From: Streptomyces nitrosporeus
GTDB lineage: Bacteria; Actinomycetota; Actinomycetes; Streptomycetales; Streptomycetaceae
Length of the DNA stretch: 64,000 nucleotides
Reading direction: 5' to 3'
NCBI RefSeq assembly: GCF_008704555.1
Contig: NZ_CP023702.1
Span: forward strand, 4,216,001-4,280,000
The translations under genes were made by a program, and so were the position numbers. The notes below the pieces were generated by a model. The model saw only the letters and a program-made list of their open reading frames with translations. It ran no database searches and was not told where the DNA came from. Below, in pieces: positions 23,994 to 32,910 of this stretch (its first letter is position 1; each line of letters opens with the position of its first letter).

Positions 23994-24629
23994 ATGTCCG
24001 CGATCCGGCTCCTGGTCCTGGGCGCCGTCCGCCGGCACGGACGGGCCCACGGCTACCAGGTCCGCAACGACCTGGAGGCCTGGGGCGCGCACGAGTGGTC
24101 CCGTGCCAAGCCGGGCTCGATCTACCACGCGCTCAAGCAGATGGCCAAGGAGGGACTGCTGCTCGCCCACGGGACGGCCCCGTCCACGGCGGGCGGCCCG
24201 CCCCGCACCGAGTACGAGATCACCGAGCGGGGGACCGAGGAGTACCTCGCCCTCCTGCGGTCGTCCCTGACCGCGCACGACCAGAACACGGACGTGCTCA
24301 CCGCGGGCGTCGGGTTCGTCGTCGATCTGGAACGCTCCGAGGCGGTGGCACTGCTCCGGGAACGGATCGACGCCATAGAGCGCCGGCGGGCCTCGGTCAC
24401 CGGGCACTACGTACCGGCCGGCGGCACCGGGTCGCTCGGGCACATCGGCGAGATCATGAACCTGTGGATGCACACGGCCGACGCGGGAGCCGAGTGGACC
24501 CGGGGCCTGATCGCCCGGATCGAGGCGGGCGCCTACACCTTCGCCGGTGAGGGCGGCCCGTCCGCCGGGACTGCGGCGCCCGCCCGGCCCGCCCAGGACG
24601 CGGCCGGGGCCGGCGGCCGGGACACCTGA
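23994..24629 (+). CDS. PadR-family transcriptional regulator
   Basis: The protein has 211 residues, starting at ATG after GGAGGG. The winged helix is at the N-terminus (IRLLVLGAVRRHGRAHGYQV, then KPGSIYHALKQMAKEGLL and the wing GGPPRTEYEIT). The C-terminal half is helical and serves dimerisation. PadR proteins are mostly repressors responding to small aromatic compounds or drugs. The adjacent DinB gene is the most likely co-transcribed partner or target. Confidence 0.87.
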   Translation: MSAIRLLVLGAVRRHGRAHGYQVRNDLEAWGAHEWSRAKPGSIYHALKQMAKEGLLLAHGTAPSTAGGPPRTEYEITERGTEEYLALLRSSLTAHDQNTDVLTAGVGFVVDLERSEAVALLRERIDAIERRRASVTGHYVPAGGTGSLGHIGEIMNLWMHTADAGAEWTRGLIARIEAGAYTFAGEGGPSAGTAAPARPAQDAAGAGGRDT

Positions 24630-24649
24630 GGCGTCCGGCCGCCGGCCCC
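24606..24649. terminator. Hairpin at the end of the PadR gene
   Basis: Arms of 15 bases (24606-24620 and 24635-24649) pair perfectly. The left arm is inside the last PadR codons. It serves convergent PadR and glutamate decarboxylase genes. Confidence 0.65.
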
Positions 24650-24693
24650 GGCGGACACCGCGAGCCGGCCCGGCCCTCCTTTGCCCGGATCCC

Positions 24694-26115
24694 TCAGTGG
24701 TGGAAGGACGTCATGGCCGCCCGGTCCGTGCTCATCGGGTGCGGCTGCGCCCGCAGCTCGGGCAGCAGCCGGGTCATGTCGTCCAGCAGCAGCTCGGCGA
24801 GGTCCGAGGTGAAACCGTTGCGGCAGACCACCCGGAGCACCGCCAGGTCCTGCCGGTTGGCCGGGAAGGTGTACGCGGGCACCAGCCAGCCGCGCTCCCG
24901 CAGCCGCCGTGACACGTCGAACACGTCGTACGCCCCGACACCGGGGCCCGTCGTCAGGGCGAACACCGGGAGCTGGTCGCCCCGGCTCAGCAGCCGGAAG
25001 TCGCCCAGCGCCTCGAACCCCCCGGCCAGCCGCGTCGCCACGTCCCGGGACGCCTGCTGGACCGCACGGTAGCCCTCGCGGCCCAGACGCAGGAACGTGT
25101 AGTACTGCGCCACCACCTGGGCGCCCGGCCGGGAGAAGTTCAGCGCGAAGGTCGGCATGTCACCGCCGAGGTAGTTGACCCGGAACACCAGCTCCTCCGG
25201 AAGTTCGGCGGGCGAACGCCACAGCACCCAGCCGACACCCGGGTAGACCAGGCCGTACTTGTGCCCCGAGGTGTTGATCGAGGCCACGCGGGGCAGCCGG
25301 AAGTCCCACACCAGGTCCTCGTCGAGGAACGGGGCCACCATCGCGCCGGACGCCCCGTCCACATGGACCGGGATGTCGAGACCGGTACGTTCCTGGAGTT
25401 CGTCCAGCGCCGCGCAGAGCTCGGCGACCGGCTCGTAGGAGCCGTCGAAGGTCGAGCCGAGGATGCCCACCACCCCGATGGTGTTCTCGTCGCAGAGCTC
25501 GGCGGCGGCCTGCGGGTCCAGATGGAAGCGCTCGCCCTCCATCGGGACCTGCCGCGCCTCGATCTCCCAGAACGTGCAGAACTTCTCCCAGCACACCTGC
25601 ACGTTGACGCCCATCACCAGGTTGGGCCGGGCCCGGGCCGGATAGCGGCCGGCGTTCCGGGCCGCCCAGCGCCGTTTGAGCGCCAGGCCGGCCAGCATGC
25701 AGCCCTCGCTGGACCCGGTGGTCGAGCAGCCCATCGCGGTACGGGGCTCGGGCGCGTTCCACAGGTCCGCGAGCATCGCCACACACCGTCGTTCCAGTTC
25801 GGCGGTGCGCGGGTACTCGTCCTTGTCGATCATGTTCTTGTCCCGGCACTCGCCCATGAGCGTGCCGGCCTCGGGCTCCATCCAGGTGGTGACGAAGGTC
25901 GCGAGGTTGAGCCGTGAGTTGCCGTCGAGCATCAGCTCGTCGTGGACGAGGCGGTAGGCGGTCGACGGGGGCATCGGGCCGTCCGGCAGCCGGTACCGCG
26001 GCGGGGCGGCGGCCATCGAGGCGGTCGGATCGGCCTCCCCGAGCATCGGGCTCAGGGCCAGCCTGCGGTGCTCGTCGGACGGAACGCGGTCGGGGGAGCC
26101 CCGGTGGAGCGGCAT
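24694..26115 (-). CDS. gadB: Glutamate decarboxylase
   Basis: The protein has 473 residues, the expected size. This PLP enzyme converts glutamate to GABA, consuming a proton. The PLP lysine is in NTSGHKYGL; upstream are VHVDGASG and GSSEGCMLAGLALK, typical of GAD group II decarboxylases. No antiporter gene (gadC) is adjacent, so a role in GABA metabolism is as likely as acid resistance. It is encoded ten bases after the end of the WrbA gene on the same strand, probably as one operon. Confidence 0.93.
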   Translation of the reverse strand: MPLHRGSPDRVPSDEHRRLALSPMLGEADPTASMAAAPPRYRLPDGPMPPSTAYRLVHDELMLDGNSRLNLATFVTTWMEPEAGTLMGECRDKNMIDKDEYPRTAELERRCVAMLADLWNAPEPRTAMGCSTTGSSEGCMLAGLALKRRWAARNAGRYPARARPNLVMGVNVQVCWEKFCTFWEIEARQVPMEGERFHLDPQAAAELCDENTIGVVGILGSTFDGSYEPVAELCAALDELQERTGLDIPVHVDGASGAMVAPFLDEDLVWDFRLPRVASINTSGHKYGLVYPGVGWVLWRSPAELPEELVFRVNYLGGDMPTFALNFSRPGAQVVAQYYTFLRLGREGYRAVQQASRDVATRLAGGFEALGDFRLLSRGDQLPVFALTTGPGVGAYDVFDVSRRLRERGWLVPAYTFPANRQDLAVLRVVCRNGFTSDLAELLLDDMTRLLPELRAQPHPMSTDRAAMTSFHH

Positions 26116-26125
26116 GGCGGTCCCC

Positions 26126-26749
26126 TCAGTTCCCGGCCGCGAGCCCGGCCTTGAGGGCCCGGGTGAACTTCACGACCCGCTCGGCCTGCACCCGGGCGGC
26201 GGTCAGGGCCACCTCGTCCACCGGGAGGTCGCCCTGCCCGGAGACGTGCGACGTGCCGTACGGGTTGCCGTCGGCGAACTTCGAGGGGTCGGTGTACCCG
26301 GGCGGGACGAGGATGCCGCCGAAGTGGTAGACGGTGTTGTACAGCGCCAGCAGGGTGGACTCCTGGCCGCCGTGCGCGGTGCTGCTCGCGGTGAAGCCGC
26401 TGTAGACCTTGTCGGCGAGCTGCCCCGCCTGCCAGAGGCCGCCCAGGGTGTCGAGGAACTGCTTGAGCTGCGCGGTGACGTTGCCGTACCGGGTGGGCGT
26501 GCCGAAGATCACCGCGTCCGCCCAGACCATGTCGTCCGGCGAGACCTCCTGGATGTCCGCGGTGGCCTTCGCGTGCGCGGCCCAGGCCGGGTTCGAGTCG
26601 ATGGCGGCCTGCGGGGCGAGTTCGGCGGCCTTGCGGAGCCGCACCTGCGCCCCCGCCCGCCCGGCGTCCTCGGCGATGGCCTTCGCGAGGGTGGAGACGG
26701 TGCCGGTGGACGAGTAGTAGACGACGGCGACGTTGACGGACGTGGGCAT
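26126..26749 (-). CDS. wrbA: NAD(P)H:quinone oxidoreductase, WrbA type
   Basis: The protein has 207 residues. The flavodoxin-like fold has the FMN phosphate loop YYSSTGTVSTLA, GTPTRYGNVTAQ and the HGGQESTL region typical of WrbA. It catalyses two-electron reduction of quinones with NAD(P)H and FMN, avoiding semiquinones. The start has a strong GGAGG site. It is located directly upstream of gadB, which suggests a shared stress response. Confidence 0.93.
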   Translation of the reverse strand: MPTSVNVAVVYYSSTGTVSTLAKAIAEDAGRAGAQVRLRKAAELAPQAAIDSNPAWAAHAKATADIQEVSPDDMVWADAVIFGTPTRYGNVTAQLKQFLDTLGGLWQAGQLADKVYSGFTASSTAHGGQESTLLALYNTVYHFGGILVPPGYTDPSKFADGNPYGTSHVSGQGDLPVDEVALTAARVQAERVVKFTRALKAGLAAGN

Positions 26750-26822
26750 GCGGTACCTCCGGAACGGGAACGGATGCGGGACGGGGGAGGAGGGGCCGGG
26801 CGGGTGCGCGGCGGTGCCGGCG

Positions 26823-27188
26823 TCAGGTGCCGCTGATCACGACGGCCGTTCCGTAGGCGCAGATCTCCGTGCCCACGTCGGCCGCCTCGCTCACGTCGAA
26901 CCGCGTCATCAGGACCGCGTTGGCCCCGCGGGCCCTGGCCTGCTCGACGAGGCGTTCCAGCGCCTGGTTGCGGGTCTCGACCAGCGTCTTGGTCAGCCCT
27001 CTCAGCTCGCCGCCGACCAGGGACTTCAGACCGGCCCCGATCTGGCTGCCGAGATGACGCGACCTGACCGTGAGGCCGAACACCTCACCGATGACCCGGT
27101 CGACCCGGTGGCCGGGCACGTCGTTCGTCGTGACGACCAGCACGTCCGTCCGGCCGGTCTGGCCGCCGCCGTATTCCTCGATGCCCAT
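26823..27188 (-). CDS. YbjQ/DUF74 family protein
   Basis: The protein has 121 residues, starting at ATG 27188 with GGAGGT upstream. VLVVTTNDVPGHRV opens the conserved domain and RGANAVLMTRFD with AYGTAVVI closes it. Members form homopentamers in crystal structures and often bind metals; no reaction is established. Start-to-start with dedA, it shares a 237-base divergent region. Confidence 0.87.
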   Translation of the reverse strand: MGIEEYGGGQTGRTDVLVVTTNDVPGHRVDRVIGEVFGLTVRSRHLGSQIGAGLKSLVGGELRGLTKTLVETRNQALERLVEQARARGANAVLMTRFDVSEAADVGTEICAYGTAVVISGT

Positions 27189-27425
27189 GGATGACACCTC
27201 CGGGGCCAGCTTTGTACCGTTTCGTTCCATCCGCATCCTTGCCTGGACCGACCGGCAGCCGGGGAGCGGCGCCGCCGGGCCGGGTCCGCGCCTTTGCCGC
27301 GTGGCCCTCTGCCCGCCCCCGGGCGCAGGCCCGTCCCGCGTAACCGGAACCCTGGGCGGCGGCGTCACGTTGATAGCGTGGAGCGGCGACGCAGCCGCCA
27401 TCGACCGATCCTGGAGCCCGGACCC

Positions 27426-28835
27426 TTGAATACGCTTGCGCTCGGCCCGAGCTGGCTGGACCCGGACTATCTGCTCAACACGTTCGGGCTTCCCGGCCTG
27501 CTGCTCATCGTCTTCGCCGAGTCCGGTCTGCTGATCGGTTTCTTCCTGCCCGGTGACTCCCTGCTGTTCACCACCGGCCTGCTGGTGACCACGGGCGACC
27601 TGAAGTACCCGCTCTGGCTGGTGTGCGTCCTGGTGGCGCTGGCCGCGATCATCGGGGACCAGGTCGGCTACCTCTTCGGACGCAAGGTGGGGCCGTCGCT
27701 CTTCAAGCGGCCGGACTCCCGGCTCTTCAAGCAGGAGAACGTCGAGAAGGCCCACGACTTCTTCGAGAAGTACGGCCCGAAGTCCCTGGTGCTGGCGCGC
27801 TTCGTGCCGATCGTGAGGACCTTCACCCCGATCATCGCGGGCGTGAGCCGGATGAACTACCGCTCGTTCATCATCTTCAACATCCTCGGCGGCATTCTCT
27901 GGGGCGTCGGTGTGACACTGCTCGGGGCGGCCCTGGGCAAGATCGACTTCGTGCACGAGAACATCGAGATGATCCTCATCCTGATCGTGCTGGTCTCCGT
28001 GCTGCCGATCGTGGTCGAGTTCCTGCGGGCCAGGAGCAAGGCGAAGAAGGAGGGCGGCACCGCGGAGCGCGGCGCGGACGGGTCCTCCGCCGACGCCCCC
28101 CACGCCGGTGACGCCCCGGACGCCGGCCACAGCCACCCCGCCGGCCGCCCGGGCCCCTACGACGGCTCCCAGAACCTGTACGACGGCTCCCGGAACCCGT
28201 ACGCCGACGGCTCCCAGGACCCGTACGCCGCAGGCCAGGGGAACGGCCCGCACGACCCCTACGGCCGGCCGGCCTCCCCGTACGACGGCCCCTCGTACGG
28301 CGGCGCCCCCTCCGGCCCCTACGGCAACGGCCCGCAGGGCAACGGCGGCAGCGGCGGCGTCCCCTACGGCAACGGCGGCAACGGCAACTACGGCGGCGAC
28401 AGCGGTTACGGCGACGCCCCCTACGGCGGCCCCCGGCCCGGCGCCTACGGCAACGGCCCCTACGCCGGCGGCCCCCAGGCCCCTGCCCCGTCCCCGTACG
28501 GCGACGGCGGTCACGGCGACGGCGGTCACGGCGCCCCCTCCCAGGGCTCCCCGTACGCCTCCCCCTCCCAGGGCGCCCCGTACGGCGGTGCCCAGCCGGG
28601 CCCGTACGACGGCCGGCCGTACGCCGCCGGCCCGTACGGCGGCCCGCAGGTCTCCCCGTACGCCGGCGGCCCGGCGGGCGCCCCCGGTGACGCGTACGAC
28701 ACCGGCCGGGCCGCCCCGTACGGCGGGGGGCACGACACCGGCCGGCCGTACGGCGACGGTCAGGAAGAGGAGCCCGGCCGGTACGGACAGCAGCAGGACG
28801 GGCCCGGGCAGTCCGGGTGGCAGAACGGGCGCTGA
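27426..28835 (+). CDS. DedA-family membrane protein with long Gly/Pro/Tyr tail
   Basis: The protein has 469 residues, starting at TTG after GGAG. Residues 1-205 are a complete DedA/VTT domain: FAESGLLIGFFLPGDSLLF, GYLFGRKVG and RFVPIVRTFTPIIAGVSRM. DedA proteins act as lipid scramblases or undecaprenyl-phosphate flippases and support membrane homeostasis. Ordinary members stop near 220 residues. Here about 260 further residues follow, built of degenerate PYG / YGNGP / SPYAGGP units without predicted structure, ending QSGWQNGR. The tail should be cytoplasmic. Its DNA is a matching set of CCGTACGGC-like repeats. Confidence 0.88.
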   Translation: MNTLALGPSWLDPDYLLNTFGLPGLLLIVFAESGLLIGFFLPGDSLLFTTGLLVTTGDLKYPLWLVCVLVALAAIIGDQVGYLFGRKVGPSLFKRPDSRLFKQENVEKAHDFFEKYGPKSLVLARFVPIVRTFTPIIAGVSRMNYRSFIIFNILGGILWGVGVTLLGAALGKIDFVHENIEMILILIVLVSVLPIVVEFLRARSKAKKEGGTAERGADGSSADAPHAGDAPDAGHSHPAGRPGPYDGSQNLYDGSRNPYADGSQDPYAAGQGNGPHDPYGRPASPYDGPSYGGAPSGPYGNGPQGNGGSGGVPYGNGGNGNYGGDSGYGDAPYGGPRPGAYGNGPYAGGPQAPAPSPYGDGGHGDGGHGAPSQGSPYASPSQGAPYGGAQPGPYDGRPYAAGPYGGPQVSPYAGGPAGAPGDAYDTGRAAPYGGGHDTGRPYGDGQEEEPGRYGQQQDGPGQSGWQNGR

Positions 28836-28850
28836 GCCCGCACGGACACC

Positions 28851-28892
28851 GACGGTGCCCGGGTCCCCCGCGCGGGGGACCCGGGCACCGTC
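28851..28892. terminator. Perfect 42-bp palindrome between dedA and thrE
   Basis: Twenty-one-base arms meet without a loop at 28871/28872. It sits between convergent stop codons and should terminate both transcripts. Confidence 0.8.
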
Positions 28893-28898
28893 CGTTCC

Positions 28899-30596
28899 TC
28901 AGAAGCCGCGCGTCCGTTTCGCGGCGCGGCGGGAGGGGCCGCCCGAGATCCCGCCGGGCACCCGCATGAAGAGCCGTGAGATCTCGCTCCCCAGGTTCAC
29001 CCCGATCGCGATGGCCAGCGCCGTCGCCACCGCGGTGGAGAGCGAGGCCAGTCCGGTGTCCAGCTCGTTCTGGGCGACGCCCAGCAGACCGAAGTAGGTG
29101 GCCGAACCGGGCAGCAGGGGCCCGATCGCCGCGGTGATGTAGGGCAGCGACGAGGCGTAGCGGTAGCGCGAGAACAACTGGCCGAAGAGGCCGACCAGGC
29201 CGGCCGCCACCGCCGTCGCCGCCACCGGGGAGATCCCGCCCGCCCGCGCCATCGCCCCGTAGACCACCCAGGCCACGCCCCCGTTGAGGGTCACCGCCAG
29301 GACGGTGGAGCGCTCCTGCTGGAGAAGGATGGCGAAGGCCAGCGTCAGGGCCATCGAGGCGAGGATCTGCACCACCGGCCGGTCGTTCGGCACGAACCGT
29401 GCCTCGGGGTTGAGCTCGGCGCCCAGCTGGACGCCCAGGTAGAGCATGAGCAGCACCCCGGCCACGATGCCGATGAAGAAGTACATGACCTCCAGCAGCC
29501 GGGCGCCCGCGGTGATGTAGTAACCGGTCAGGCCGTCCTGCACCCCGGCCACCAGCGCCCGTCCGGGCAGCAGCGCGAACAGCCCACCGGTGATCACCGC
29601 GGAGGGCCGGACGTCGGTGGAGTGCGTGAGGGTGAGCAGGATGCCCATCGCGGCGGGAGGCATGGCGGCAGCCACGAACTGGTAGAACTCGGGCATTCCG
29701 CGCCCGGCGAAGAGCCAGGCCAGCCGGTCGCCGAGCATGGCGCCCGCCGCCGCCACGAAGAAGACGAGCACGCCGCCCCCGACCAGCACCGACGCGGAGC
29801 CGGCGAGCAGCCCGGCGGCGGCCGTGAGCACCCAGCCCGAGTAGGGGTGGCGGTTGCGGCGGATCTCGGCGAGGCGCCGGTAGGCCTCCTCCAGCGAGAC
29901 CTCGACGTGCTCCGCGGTCGTGATGTCGTCGATCAGCACGTACACCGCGGCCAGCCGGGTGTAGTCGGTGCCCCGGCGGCGCACCGTACGGCTCGCGGTG
30001 ACCGGGTCCTCCACCAGTGACGGCTGGTGGGAGATGGACAGCAGGGTGAAGGTCACGGTCGGTTCGCAGCGGTCGAGCCCGTAGGAGCGCGACACGGCGA
30101 ACATGGCGGCCTCGACGTCCTCGGCGCCCTCTCCGCCGGCCAGCAGGAGCTCCCCGATACGCAGGGTCAGGTCGAGCACCCGGGGCACGGCCGGCCCCGT
30201 GTCGTCGGTCTTCTGGACGCTCTCGGGCGCCGGGCGCTCGAAGACGGGCATCCGCAGCATCGTGCGCATCCGGTCCTGCCAGGGCGCCTCCTTGGTCAGC
30301 CGGACCATCGGGATGCCCTGGGCCGGGGTGAAGGCCGGCGGATGGGGTGTGACGCCGCTCGGCGTGGTGAACGCGGAGGTGGTCCCGGCCGCGCCGCCGG
30401 GGGCCGAAGCGGAACCCGGACCGGGACCGGGCGGCGGGTCGTTCTGCACGCCTGCCGGAAGGGCGAACTCCGACGTGGGGTGGTCGTCGTCCGAAGGGCC
30501 GGGCGACTGTTCCACGCCCGCCGGAGGGACGAAGGCGCTGTGTGCCTCGTCGGACTGGGGCTTCTGGTCCTCCGTACCGCCCTGCTCCGCCACCAC
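28899..30596 (-). CDS. Threonine/serine exporter, ThrE family
   Basis: The protein has 565 residues. It contains both halves of ThrE: the DUF1212 part (LDLTLRIGELLLAGGEGAEDVE near residue 140) with its helices, and the smaller C-terminal DUF3815 part (VAWVVYGAMARAGG onward). About ten hydrophobic helices are expected. Corynebacterium ThrE exports threonine and serine by proton motive force. The 110 N-terminal residues are disordered and hold three spaced copies of an SxFxxPxGV motif. The gene starts with adjacent GTG codons and converges on dedA. Confidence 0.88.
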   Translation of the reverse strand: MVAEQGGTEDQKPQSDEAHSAFVPPAGVEQSPGPSDDDHPTSEFALPAGVQNDPPPGPGPGSASAPGGAAGTTSAFTTPSGVTPHPPAFTPAQGIPMVRLTKEAPWQDRMRTMLRMPVFERPAPESVQKTDDTGPAVPRVLDLTLRIGELLLAGGEGAEDVEAAMFAVSRSYGLDRCEPTVTFTLLSISHQPSLVEDPVTASRTVRRRGTDYTRLAAVYVLIDDITTAEHVEVSLEEAYRRLAEIRRNRHPYSGWVLTAAAGLLAGSASVLVGGGVLVFFVAAAGAMLGDRLAWLFAGRGMPEFYQFVAAAMPPAAMGILLTLTHSTDVRPSAVITGGLFALLPGRALVAGVQDGLTGYYITAGARLLEVMYFFIGIVAGVLLMLYLGVQLGAELNPEARFVPNDRPVVQILASMALTLAFAILLQQERSTVLAVTLNGGVAWVVYGAMARAGGISPVAATAVAAGLVGLFGQLFSRYRYASSLPYITAAIGPLLPGSATYFGLLGVAQNELDTGLASLSTAVATALAIAIGVNLGSEISRLFMRVPGGISGGPSRRAAKRTRGF

Positions 30597-30671
30597 TCGA
30601 CCTCGTTCCTCCTCGACCGCGTTCCGGAACGCTCCTGCCCAGTATGGCCAGCGGCAAGGGTCGGCACGCGC

Positions 30672-30708
30672 GACGGGCGGCGCACCGGTGAAAGGTGCGC
30701 CGCCCGTC
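30672..30708 (-). terminator. Terminator hairpin after ppa
   Basis: Perfect 15-base arms (30672-30686 and 30694-30708) surround a 7-base loop, downstream of ppa on the - strand. A second, shorter hairpin follows around 30727-30753. Confidence 0.7.
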
Positions 30709-30799
30709 GTACGTGCGGTCGGTCAGGGCTCCCGGCCGGGACGGCCCGGGAGCCGCGGCCCGTGCCGTCCCGCCCTCAGACGGAACCGGAAGGGCTCCT

Positions 30800-31291
30800 T
30801 CAGTGGCCGCCCTGCTCCTTGAGACGCTTGTAGGAGGCCTCGATCTCGGCCTCGGCCTCGGCGCGGCCGACCCAGTCGGCGCCCTCGACGGACTTGCCGG
30901 GCTCCAGGTCCTTGTAGACCTCGAAGAAGTGCTGGATCTCCAGGCGGTCGAACTCCGACACGTGCTGGATGTCCTGCAGGTGCTCGACGCGGGGGTCGGA
31001 CGCCGGGACGCACAGCAGCTTGTCGTCGCCGCCGGCCTCGTCGGTCATCCGGAACATGCCGATGGCCCGGCACTTGATGACACAGCCGGGGAAGGTCGGC
31101 TCGTCCAGGATGACCAGCGCGTCCAGCGGGTCGCCGTCCTCGCCGAGGGTGTCCTCGACGAAGCCGTAGTCGGCCGGGTAGCTGGTCGAGGTGAAGAGTC
31201 GACGGTCCAGGCGGATCCGACCGGTCTCGTGGTCCACCTCGTACTTGTTCCGCGAACCCTTCGGGATCTCGATGGTGACGTCGAACTCCAC
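30800..31291 (-). CDS. ppa: Inorganic pyrophosphatase
   Basis: The protein has 163 residues. GTG 31291 is chosen because GGAGGAG lies just upstream and family members begin at EFDVTIEIPKG. The metal-binding core YGFVEDTLGEDGDPLDALV contains the aspartates of family I pyrophosphatases. It hydrolyses the pyrophosphate made by polymerases and aminoacyl-tRNA synthesis in the cytoplasm. It is divergent from the carboxypeptidase gene. Confidence 0.96.
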   Translation of the reverse strand: MEFDVTIEIPKGSRNKYEVDHETGRIRLDRRLFTSTSYPADYGFVEDTLGEDGDPLDALVILDEPTFPGCVIKCRAIGMFRMTDEAGGDDKLLCVPASDPRVEHLQDIQHVSEFDRLEIQHFFEVYKDLEPGKSVEGADWVGRAEAEAEIEASYKRLKEQGGH

Positions 31292-31377
31292 GGGTGGCTC
31301 CTCCATGATCAAGACATACGACTGGTGGTTAAGTGTCCCTCACGCAGATGTGTGCTCGCGAAAGGGGCTGGTCAACG

Positions 31378-32862
31378 GTGGCCGAGCCGGTGCAGAGACC
31401 GACAGAAGAACCGTTGGACCGGTGGCGCGGGTGGAAGCACCGGACGCGTCCGGCGCCCGGGAACCGGACGGACGACCGGCGATTCGTCGCAGGCGCCGCG
31501 GTGCTGGGCCTGGTGGTCGCCGCCGGGGCCGTCCTGACCGCCGGTCCCTGGGACTCGGGTCAGCGTAAGGCCGAGCTGGACCGGGTGGCCGCCCTTGAGC
31601 GCGCGGGTGGCGCACATCACGAAGGGGACGGGCCCCAGGCCCCCGAACCCGCCCCCAGCGCCGTCCCCGTGCTGGCCGCCCTGGGCGAGCCGTCCGGCGC
31701 CAGGGGCCCGGCCGCGGCGGACCTGCGGGCCTCCCTCGGGCCGCTGCTGAAGGCACCCGGCCTCGGCACCGCGAGCACCGCGGCCGTCGTCGACGTGGCC
31801 ACCGGCGAGCAGGTGTACGCGCGGGGCGCCGCCACACCCATGACACCCGCCTCCACGGTGAAGATCGCCACCGCGGCCGCCGCGCTCTCCGCGCTGGGCC
31901 CCGGCCATCGCATCGCCACCACCGTCCGGGTGTCGAAGGACTTCCGGACCGTCACCCTGGTCGGCGGCGGCGATCCCACGCTCGGCGAGGCCGGCCTGCG
32001 CTCCCTCGCCGAGGGCACCGCACGCGCGCTGCGCGCCGGCGCCGCGCGTGAGGTCCGGCTGACGTACGACACCTCTCTGTACGCGGGCCCCGCCCTGCAC
32101 CCCATCGGCCCCAACGAGAACATCGCGCCCGTCAGCGCGCTGATGGTCGACGAGGGACGGCTGGACGACAGCGACCGGGGCCCCGCGCCGCGGACCGCCG
32201 ATCCCGCGGGCGAGGCCGCCCGCGCCTTCGCGGAGCTGCTGGGCGACGCCGGGGTGGACACCGGGTCCGCCGGCCCGGCGCCCGGCCGGGCCGGCGCCGG
32301 GGCCGAAACGGTCGCCACGCACCACTCGGCCCCGCTCTCCGCCCTCGTCGAACGGGCCCTGACCAACAGCGACAACGACATCGCCGAGGCCCTGGCCCGG
32401 CAGACCGCCCTGAAGGCCGGCCGGCCGGCCTCCTTCGCCGGGGGCAGGGCCGCCGTGACCGACCGGCTGAAGAAGCTGGGGCTGCCGGTGGCGGGGTCCG
32501 CCTTCGCCGACGGCAGCGGCCTGGACCGCGAGGACAAGGTGACCGCCGGGATGCTGGCCGCCCTGCTGGCCCTCGCCGCCGACCCCGCCCACCCCGAACT
32601 GCGCGCCGTCCACACCGGTCTGCCGGTCGCGGGTTTCAGCGGCACGCTCGGCACCCGCTACTCCCCGGCGTCCCGGGGGACCGGGACCGTACGGGCCAAG
32701 ACGGGCACCCTCACCGGGGTGAACGCGCTGGCGGGCACGGCGGTCGGCCCGCACGGCAGGCTCCTCGCCTTCGCGTTCCTGGCCTCGGGCACCACCTCCG
32801 CCGCGGAGGCCGAGGACTCCCTGGACGCGTTGGCCGCCTCGCTCACCCGGGGGGCGAGGTAG
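31378..32862 (+). CDS. dacB: D-alanyl-D-alanine carboxypeptidase/endopeptidase (PBP4 class)
   Basis: The protein has 494 residues. One transmembrane anchor or signal lies near residues 35-55 (FVAGAAVLGLVVAAGAVL). The penicillin-binding motifs are STVK (after PA), SDND and KTGT. The order and the large domain inserted between the first two motifs fit class C PBP4/DacB, which trims and cuts peptidoglycan peptides outside the membrane. The start is uncertain between GTG 31378 and codons up to 45 bases upstream. Confidence 0.92.
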   Translation: MAEPVQRPTEEPLDRWRGWKHRTRPAPGNRTDDRRFVAGAAVLGLVVAAGAVLTAGPWDSGQRKAELDRVAALERAGGAHHEGDGPQAPEPAPSAVPVLAALGEPSGARGPAAADLRASLGPLLKAPGLGTASTAAVVDVATGEQVYARGAATPMTPASTVKIATAAAALSALGPGHRIATTVRVSKDFRTVTLVGGGDPTLGEAGLRSLAEGTARALRAGAAREVRLTYDTSLYAGPALHPIGPNENIAPVSALMVDEGRLDDSDRGPAPRTADPAGEAARAFAELLGDAGVDTGSAGPAPGRAGAGAETVATHHSAPLSALVERALTNSDNDIAEALARQTALKAGRPASFAGGRAAVTDRLKKLGLPVAGSAFADGSGLDREDKVTAGMLAALLALAADPAHPELRAVHTGLPVAGFSGTLGTRYSPASRGTGTVRAKTGTLTGVNALAGTAVGPHGRLLAFAFLASGTTSAAEAEDSLDALAASLTRGAR

Positions 32863-32898
32863 ACGGCTGACACCCCACCACCGGGCGACCTCCTCACG

Positions 32899-32904
32899 TA
32901 CCGT
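32899..32904 (+). promoter_or_regulatory. -10 box TACCGT, leaderless metalloprotease gene
   Basis: TACCGT is six bases before the ATG at 32911, with no ribosome site. Confidence 0.5.
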
Positions 32905-32910
32905 TGACGC

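Noticed and set aside
28100..28800. A possible CRISPR array
   Set aside because: The repeats are codon-periodic, degenerate and in frame with the DedA tail.
27976..30657. An 893-codon - strand frame over the DedA tail and thrE
   Set aside because: It ends in pure Arg/Gly/Pro repeats, the antisense of the DedA tail.
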